A stretch of DNA of 8,215 nt, taken from Nitriliruptoraceae bacterium. Its GTDB lineage: Bacteria > Actinomycetota > Nitriliruptoria > Nitriliruptorales > Nitriliruptoraceae. Below the pieces are notes generated by a model that saw nothing but the letters and a program-made list of their open reading frames with translations, did not search any database and was not told the origin of the DNA. The position numbers and the translations under genes were made by a program. Shown one piece after another: positions 1 to 3,975 of this stretch; positions within the stretch are counted from its first letter, which is position 1, and every line of letters starts with the position of its first letter. The stretch spans positions 1 through 8,215 of the forward strand of contig SLQK01000251.1 in the NCBI GenBank assembly GCA_007131525.1, given 5' to 3'.

Positions 1-80
1 CCGTCGGCGCCACGGCCGCGCGGGCTGCGTGCGCTACGGCCCGTCGGCGCCACGGCCGCGCGGGCTGCGTGTGGCAAGGC
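1..80. repeat. Tandem 40-bp direct repeat, two copies, cut by window edge
   Basis: Positions 1-31 and 41-71 are identical over 31 bases, a period of 40. The last nine bases of the second unit (72-80) match the first (32-40) at only five positions, so the second copy is diverged at its 3' end. The unit is GC-rich and contains the core CGGCCGCGCGG. The array may continue upstream of the window. It lies upstream of the promoter and start of the first gene, and no protein-like reading was recognised across it. Confidence 0.9.
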
Positions 81-89
81 ACGAGCGGC

Positions 90-95
90 TAGGCT
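90..95 (+). promoter_or_regulatory. Probable -10 element (TAGGCT) of the first gene
   Basis: TAGGCT fits the TANNNT pattern of actinobacterial housekeeping promoters and stands out as AT-containing in very GC-rich DNA. It lies 68 nt upstream of the ATG at 164. The same hexamer precedes folP at 6869, and related TAGNNT or TACNNT boxes precede hpt, ftsH, folE and folB. No good -35 hexamer is visible at the usual distance. Confidence 0.5.
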
Positions 96-163
96 CCCGT
101 CCCCAGCCGAGGGGATCTCGCCGCACGATCCCGCTGCATCCGCCCGACCCGGAGGTGCTCGCG

Positions 164-499
164 ATGCGTCGCCTGACCGCGTTGCTCGTCGCCGTGCTCG
201 GCCTGCTGGCCCTGCTACCCGGTCTGGCACTCGCGAACGACGCCGTGGACGCGGCCGTGCTCGGTGCTGACGTCACGATCCTGGCGGTCGATGACGCGCC
301 CGCCGGCCCCGAGCCCGCGCCCCGGGACGCTGAGGACAACCCCGCGCGCGACCTCGGCGACTACGGCGACCGCGAGATCCCGTTCACCTGGGGTGCCGCG
401 TGGCTGCTGACCGCGCTCGGCTTCATCGGGCTGATGCTCATCCTGACGATCTACCGCTTCCGCGTGGCCCCGCCGTCGAAGGATCGGGCGTCGACCTGA
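164..499 (+). CDS. Hypothetical small single-pass membrane protein with signal peptide
   Basis: The product is 111 residues and was not recognised as a named family. Residues 1-24 look like a signal peptide: two arginines, a leucine/alanine/valine core, and a likely signal peptidase I site after LALA. Residues 25-73 are a short acidic, proline-rich segment that would lie outside the cell. Residues 74-97, starting FTWGAAWLLTALGF, form one transmembrane helix. The tail (RFRVAPPSK and onward) is basic and probably cytoplasmic, giving type I topology. The ATG at 164 was chosen because GGAGGTG at 151-157 sits 6 nt before it and because the signal peptide starts there; an in-frame extension upstream would run through the 40-bp repeat. 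It is followed by the metalloprotease gene. Function is unknown. Confidence 0.75.
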   Translation: MRRLTALLVAVLGLLALLPGLALANDAVDAAVLGADVTILAVDDAPAGPEPAPRDAEDNPARDLGDYGDREIPFTWGAAWLLTALGFIGLMLILTIYRFRVAPPSKDRAST

Positions 500-585
500 G
501 CCGCGATCCCGCTGACCGCGCCGACGGCGCACCCGGGGCTGACCCGGCCACGGCGTCGGATCCTCCTGCGCCCCCCGGCCCACCC

Positions 586-1596
586 TTGGTCGATCTGCGC
601 GCGGCGCTGCGCACGGCCAGCCTGGTGGCGCCGGCCAAGCGGGCCGACCCCGCCCGGATCGCTGCGCTCCGGGCCGACGTGCGTGCCGAGCTCCCGGGGA
701 TCGACGAGGCCGCCCGGCGCTACACCGATCTGGGGCACGACCTGCCGGCGACCACGGTCAGCGTGGTGGGCCGCACGGCGTGGGTCCGGATCAACCTCGA
801 GGTCGTCGCCGGCGCCTTCGAGCCCCTCCGGGAGCGCCTCGACCAGCGGCCCAAGGCCAGCCGCCGGGTGCTCGGTATCCAGCTGGGTGGGCTCCTGGGT
901 CTGCTGTCGACCAAGGTGCTCGGCCAGTTCGTCCTGCCGCTGGCCGGTGCGGGGACCGGACAGCTGCTGGTGGTGGGCCCGAACGTCCTCGATCTCGCCG
1001 ACGACCACGGCCGGGTGGCCGACGACATCCGCCGCACCGTCGTGCTGCACGAGGTCACGCACCGGCTGCAGTTCGACGCCAACCCCTGGCTCGGGGACCA
1101 CCTGCGTGGCCTCGTCGAGCGGTACCTGCACCACACCCGTGTCGACGGCAACCACCTCGCCGAGCTGCTCCCGCGGCTGCCCGCGGCCATCGCCGCCGCC
1201 AAGGAGACGGGTGATCTCAAGCCCCTGCTGGAGACCGTCCTGACCGAGGAACAGGTCGAGGTCGTCGATGAGGCCCAGGGGCTGATGAGCCTGCTGGAGG
1301 GGCACGGCAACGCGACCATGTACGGGGCGACCGACGGGTTGGTCGCCGACCCCGACGGCGTGCGCGAGGCCCTGGCCTCACGCCACGGCGACGTCACCTC
1401 CAAGGTCCTCACCGCGATCGCCGGGCTCGAGATGAAGCGCCGGCAGTACCGCGAGGGTGAGGTGTTCGTGCGTCGGGTGCTGGACCAGGCCGGGACCGAC
1501 GGACTCAACCGTGCCTTCGCCGCGCCGGAGCTCCTGCCGCGGGCCGCGGAGATCGCCGATCCCGAGGGGTGGCTCGCGCGGGTGAACGCGGCGTGA
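586..1596 (+). CDS. DUF2342-type zinc-dependent metalloprotease (F420-associated family)
   Basis: This protein resembles the actinobacterial zinc metalloprotease-like family DUF2342 (TIGR03624 and TIGR03883; Rv3626c in M. tuberculosis), whose substrate is unknown. Visible signatures, numbered from the TTG start (336 residues), are VVGPNVLDL near 129-137, the zinc-binding HEVTH at 155-159 (nt 1048-1062) followed by RLQFDANPWLGDHL, then MSLLEGHGN near 234-242, which probably gives further metal ligands, and a C-terminal stretch with KRRQYREGE and DPEGWLARV typical of the family. The start is uncertain. Family homology begins around LVDLRAAL, which favours TTG at 586, but no Shine-Dalgarno precedes it. 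A CTG at 496 overlaps the upstream stop codon, with GAAGGA at 478-483. A GTG at 400 would overlap the previous gene by 100 nt. The 3' end overlaps tilS. Some family members are called coenzyme F420 biosynthesis-associated from phylogenetic co-occurrence; no F420 gene is present here. Confidence 0.85.
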   Translation: MVDLRAALRTASLVAPAKRADPARIAALRADVRAELPGIDEAARRYTDLGHDLPATTVSVVGRTAWVRINLEVVAGAFEPLRERLDQRPKASRRVLGIQLGGLLGLLSTKVLGQFVLPLAGAGTGQLLVVGPNVLDLADDHGRVADDIRRTVVLHEVTHRLQFDANPWLGDHLRGLVERYLHHTRVDGNHLAELLPRLPAAIAAAKETGDLKPLLETVLTEEQVEVVDEAQGLMSLLEGHGNATMYGATDGLVADPDGVREALASRHGDVTSKVLTAIAGLEMKRRQYREGEVFVRRVLDQAGTDGLNRAFAAPELLPRAAEIADPEGWLARVNAA

Positions 1597-3059
1597 GGGA
1601 CGGCCCGGTCGCCGCCCTGCCGGCCGGTCAGTCCCGACCGGCCCTGGTCGCCGAGGTGGCCCACGCGCTGCGGCAGATCGACGACGGCGCTGCCGTGGTG
1701 GTGGCGTGTTCCGGTGGTCCGGACTCCAGCGCACTGGCCTTCCTCGTCGCCGAGGCCCGGAGCGACCTGCGCCTGACCCTCGTCCACATCGCCCACGGCC
1801 TCCGGGACACCGAGGTGGAGGAGGCTGAGCGGCGCCTGGTGTTCCGCCAGGCCGCATGGCTCGGGGCGGCGTGTCGCAGCGAAGCGGTCCAGGTCCCCGC
1901 GGGTGCCGGGGGACCCGAGGCCGCGGCCCGCGGCGTGCGCTACGCCGCCCTGCACGCGATCGCCGACACGGTGGGGGCGGTGGCGATCCTGCTGGGGCAC
2001 ACCGCCGACGACCAGGCGGAGACGGTCCTGTTGCGGGCGGCTCGGGGGACAGGGAACGACGGCCTGGCGGGGATGCGCCCGAGCCAGGGCCGGCTGCTGC
2101 GCCCGCTGCTCCGGCTGCGGCGCGCCGACGTGCACCGGTTCGTGGCGGGGGAGGGGATCCCCGTCGCCCACGACGCCTCCAACGACGATCCGGCGGTTCG
2201 TCGCAGCGTCGTGCGCCACCAGGTCCTGCCGGCCCTCGCGCAGGTCGCCCCCGATCCGGTGGGGGCGCTGACCCGGCTGGCAGCGCTCGCCCACGACGAC
2301 GCTGACGCCCTGGAGGCCGCAGCACGGCCGGCCGTGCCGATGGCCACGCTGGGCCGGGTCACCGTCCTGCAACGTCCGGCGCTGCGCCGCGCCCACCCGG
2401 CCCTGGCCCGCCGCCGGGTGCGGGACGCCCTGGCGCCACACCTCGAGCAGCCCCCCTCCGCCGACACCGTGGCCCGTGTGCTCGCCTCGGAGCCGGGTAG
2501 CCGCTGCACGCTGCCGGGTGCGGTCCAGCTCGAGGTCACCCGGGCCGTGCTCGTGTTCGCGCCCGTCGACGCCCCCCTGCCGCCACCTCGCCGTCTGGCG
2601 CTGCCGGGGAGCACGCCGTGGCCGGAGCTGGACGCCGCGATCGAGGTGCGGACCGCCGACAGCGATCCCGACCACCGTGCTCACGAGGACCAGCTGCCCC
2701 TGGGGATCCCCGCGGTGTGGGCGCCGGTGCCGGTGCCCAGCGACCGCCTGCTGGTGCCGACCGGCGGACGTCGGGACCGGGTCCAGATCGCGTTGCCTGA
2801 GCTCGCCGGCGGCCTGGAGGCCCGCCCACCCCAGCCGGGCGACCGGATCCGCACGATCGCGGGCACCCGCCGGGTCGCCGCGGTGCTGCGGGACGCCCAC
2901 CTGCCCCGCACGCTGCGAGCGCGCTGGCCCGTCGTGGTCGCCGGTGCGCGCGTGGTGTGGCTGCCGGGGTTCGCGGTGGACGGTGCTCTGGCCGCCGAGG
3001 GGCGCAGGGACCCGAGGATCGCCCTCGCGCTGGTGCGTGCCGCTCCCGACGGTCCCTAG
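1593..3059 (+). CDS. tilS: tRNA(Ile)-lysidine synthase TilS, long form
   Basis: TilS uses ATP and lysine to convert C34 of the CAU anticodon of tRNA-Ile2 to lysidine, so that it reads AUA and is charged with isoleucine. In the 488-residue product, the PP-loop SGGPDS lies at 40-45, HGLR at 68-71, GHTADDQAET at 135-144, and the HDASNDDP segment at 193-200 is followed by the RxxVRHQVLP element. From about 416 to the end, GDRIRTI, LPRTLRARWPVVV and WLPGFAVDG resemble the C-terminal tRNA-binding domain of Bacillus-type TilS. Many actinobacterial TilS proteins are near 320-340 residues and lack this domain. GTG at 1593 overlaps the upstream TGA as GTGA, with GGGTGA at 1580-1585 as a weak ribosome site, implying translational coupling. 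GTG at 1569 is less likely because it has no spaced ribosome site. Confidence 0.95.
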   Translation: MRDGPVAALPAGQSRPALVAEVAHALRQIDDGAAVVVACSGGPDSSALAFLVAEARSDLRLTLVHIAHGLRDTEVEEAERRLVFRQAAWLGAACRSEAVQVPAGAGGPEAAARGVRYAALHAIADTVGAVAILLGHTADDQAETVLLRAARGTGNDGLAGMRPSQGRLLRPLLRLRRADVHRFVAGEGIPVAHDASNDDPAVRRSVVRHQVLPALAQVAPDPVGALTRLAALAHDDADALEAAARPAVPMATLGRVTVLQRPALRRAHPALARRRVRDALAPHLEQPPSADTVARVLASEPGSRCTLPGAVQLEVTRAVLVFAPVDAPLPPPRRLALPGSTPWPELDAAIEVRTADSDPDHRAHEDQLPLGIPAVWAPVPVPSDRLLVPTGGRRDRVQIALPELAGGLEARPPQPGDRIRTIAGTRRVAAVLRDAHLPRTLRARWPVVVAGARVVWLPGFAVDGALAAEGRRDPRIALALVRAAPDGP

Positions 3060-3092
3060 CGCCGATCCGCCACCCCGGCCTCGGCAGCTCGC

Positions 3093-3108
3093 GTGGCCGC
3101 GCGGCCAC
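3093..3108. promoter_or_regulatory. Perfect 16-bp palindrome between tilS and hpt
   Basis: GTGGCCGC at 3093-3100 is followed directly by its reverse complement GCGGCCAC at 3101-3108. It begins 34 nt after the tilS stop codon and ends exactly one base before the probable hpt -10 box at 3109. It would therefore fill the region between -35 and -10, a good place for a repressor. As RNA it could fold as a 6-bp stem with a GCGC loop and help end tilS transcription, but no T-run follows. The base composition makes GC palindromes easier to find by chance, and a related 14-bp palindrome lies inside ftsH (5958-5971). Confidence 0.5.
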
Positions 3109-3114
3109 TACGCT
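3109..3114 (+). promoter_or_regulatory. Probable -10 element (TACGCT) of hpt
   Basis: TACGCT fits TANNNT and lies 58 nt before the hpt ATG at 3173 in the 113-nt gap after tilS. No clear -35 hexamer is seen; the expected position is partly taken by the palindrome at 3093-3108. Confidence 0.45.
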
Positions 3115-3172
3115 CGGCACCCCACCGCCGGTGCGGTGGCTCCGCGACTCCGCTGCGACGGGAACCGACACC

Positions 3173-3754
3173 ATGTCCGACGCGTCCCCTTCCACCGCGC
3201 GTATCCCCGACGAGTACCTGCCGAACATCGACAAGGTCCTCATCCCCGCCGAGGACATCGCCGCGAAGCTCGACGAGCTGGCCGCGGAGATCGACCGGGA
3301 CTACGCCGGTCGTGAGCTGCTCCTCGTCGGCGTGCTCAAGGGCGCGATCTTCGTGGTCTCCGACCTGCACCGACGGCTCGGTGTCCCGGCGGCCGTGGAC
3401 TTCATGGCGGTGTCGTCCTACGGCTCGGCGACGACCTCCTCGGGGGTGGTCCGCATCCTGAAGGACCTGGACACGCAGATCGAGGGCCAGGACGTCCTGG
3501 TGGTCGAGGACATCGTCGACTCCGGCCTGACCCTGGACTACCTGCTGAAGAACCTGCGCTCCCGTAGACCTGCGTCGGTCGAGGTCCTGTCCCTGCTGAC
3601 CAAGCCCTCCCGGCGTGAGGTCGATCTGCCGATCCGCTACGTCGGGTTCGAGGTTCCCGACGTCTTCGTGGTGGGCTACGGCCTGGACTTCGCCGAGCAC
3701 TACCGGGGTCTGAGCGACATCGTCACCCTCAAGCCCGAGGCGTACGGGGGCTGA
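3173..3754 (+). CDS. hpt: Hypoxanthine phosphoribosyltransferase
   Basis: The 193-residue product is a cytoplasmic purine salvage enzyme that joins hypoxanthine (and usually guanine) to PRPP, forming IMP or GMP. Type I phosphoribosyltransferase features are all present: VGVLKGA with LKG at 55-57, the flexible-loop SSYG at 81-84, the PRPP-binding VVEDIVDSGLT at 110-120, the base-contacting lysine of LLTKPSRR at about 144, and DVFVVGYGLDF at 163-173. Length is normal for the family. ATG at 3173 is preceded by GGGAA at 3160-3164, a weak ribosome site 8 nt away; a longer in-frame reading upstream runs through the tilS end and the palindrome and is unlikely. The gene follows tilS and precedes ftsH, as in many Gram-positive bacteria. 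Its own -10 box suggests it can be transcribed apart from tilS. Confidence 0.96.
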   Translation: MSDASPSTARIPDEYLPNIDKVLIPAEDIAAKLDELAAEIDRDYAGRELLLVGVLKGAIFVVSDLHRRLGVPAAVDFMAVSSYGSATTSSGVVRILKDLDTQIEGQDVLVVEDIVDSGLTLDYLLKNLRSRRPASVEVLSLLTKPSRREVDLPIRYVGFEVPDVFVVGYGLDFAEHYRGLSDIVTLKPEAYGG

Positions 3755-3758
3755 CGCG

Positions 3759-3830
3759 GCGCAGGCCGCTGTTCCCGCGCAGGCCGCTGGCGCCGTCCAC
3801 GCCGCTGACGCCGCTGGCCCCGCCGACCCG
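3759..3830. repeat. Degenerate 18/9-bp tandem repeat downstream of hpt
   Basis: GCGCAGGCCGCTG occurs at 3759-3771 and again at 3777-3789, a period of 18. The array then decays into 9-bp units, with ACGCCGCTG at 3799-3807 and 3808-3816 and weaker relatives up to about 3830. Read on the minus strand it would encode a glycine-every-third-residue pattern, a by-product of the 9-bp period rather than evidence for a gene. GCGGC at 3756-3760 can pair with GCCGC at 3765-3769 to form a small hairpin just after the hpt stop codon, a weak terminator candidate. Confidence 0.7.
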
Positions 3831-3832
3831 GG

Positions 3833-3857
3833 GTGCGCCCACCGTGCGTGCGCCCAC
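3833..3857 (+). promoter_or_regulatory. 10-bp direct repeat upstream of the ftsH promoter
   Basis: GTGCGCCCAC occurs at 3833-3842 and 3848-3857, a period of 15 bp. With a transcription start near 3904 the copies would lie at about -71 to -62 and -56 to -47, where activators often bind. The region also holds an inverted repeat CCGTG (3842-3846) and CACGG (3855-3859). A binding role is inferred from position alone. Confidence 0.35.
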
Positions 3858-3888
3858 GGGACCGGCCAGGGGAGCAGGCCCTACCCAC

Positions 3889-3897
3889 TGGTAGCAT
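3889..3897 (+). promoter_or_regulatory. Probable extended -10 promoter of ftsH (TGGTAGCAT)
   Basis: TAGCAT at 3892-3897 fits TANNNT and is preceded by TGG, giving the TGN extension that can replace a poor -35 element. No -35-like hexamer is seen at the normal spacing. Transcription would begin near 3903-3906, giving a leader of about 70 nt before the GTG at 3976. Confidence 0.55.
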
Positions 3898-3900
3898 CGA

Positions 3901-3915
3901 ACCCTTGCCAAGGGT
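3901..3915. promoter_or_regulatory. 15-nt palindrome at the expected ftsH transcription start
   Basis: ACCCTTG at 3901-3907 and CAAGGGT at 3909-3915 are perfect inverted repeats around a single central C. The site starts 3 nt after the -10 box, so it would cover the transcription start, a typical repressor position. It is less GC-biased than most palindromes in this DNA, which lowers the chance of coincidence. It is not the CIRCE or HAIR heat-shock operator by sequence. As RNA it would give only a 6-bp stem with a three-base loop, so a DNA-binding site is more likely. Confidence 0.45.
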
Positions 3916-3926
3916 GCCTCCCCCGT

Positions 3927-3946
3927 GTCGTCGGGCCCTCGACGAC
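3927..3946 (+). promoter_or_regulatory. Hairpin in the ftsH 5' leader
   Basis: GTCGTCG at 3927-3933 pairs perfectly with CGACGAC at 3940-3946; a G-U pair at 3934/3939 leaves a GCCC loop. Directly after it, ACCTC at 3945-3949 is complementary to GAGGT at 3965-3969 in the ftsH ribosome site, so an alternative fold could hide that site. The hairpin ends 17 nt before the AGAGG at 3964. Its presence also argues that the in-frame GTG at 3925 is leader rather than coding. Confidence 0.4.
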
Positions 3947-3975
3947 CTCCCGCATCGGCCCCGAGAGGTGGTTCC

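Noticed and set aside
1569..1592. GTG at 1569 as the tilS start
   Set aside because: The purine-rich GAGGGG touches the start codon rather than lying at a usable distance, whereas GTG at 1593 overlaps the upstream stop codon in the common GTGA arrangement.
720..2900. Long minus-strand open reading frame of 726 codons opposite the metalloprotease and tilS
   Set aside because: It is a shadow caused by high GC at third codon positions. Its translation is Arg/Gly/Pro-rich with no recognisable domain, while the plus strand has clear family motifs throughout.
3925..3975. GTG at 3925 as the ftsH start, adding 17 residues
   Set aside because: There is no ribosome site, the added residues are Pro/Arg/Ser-rich, and the stretch forms a leader hairpin. 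GTG at 3976 has AGAGG at ideal spacing.
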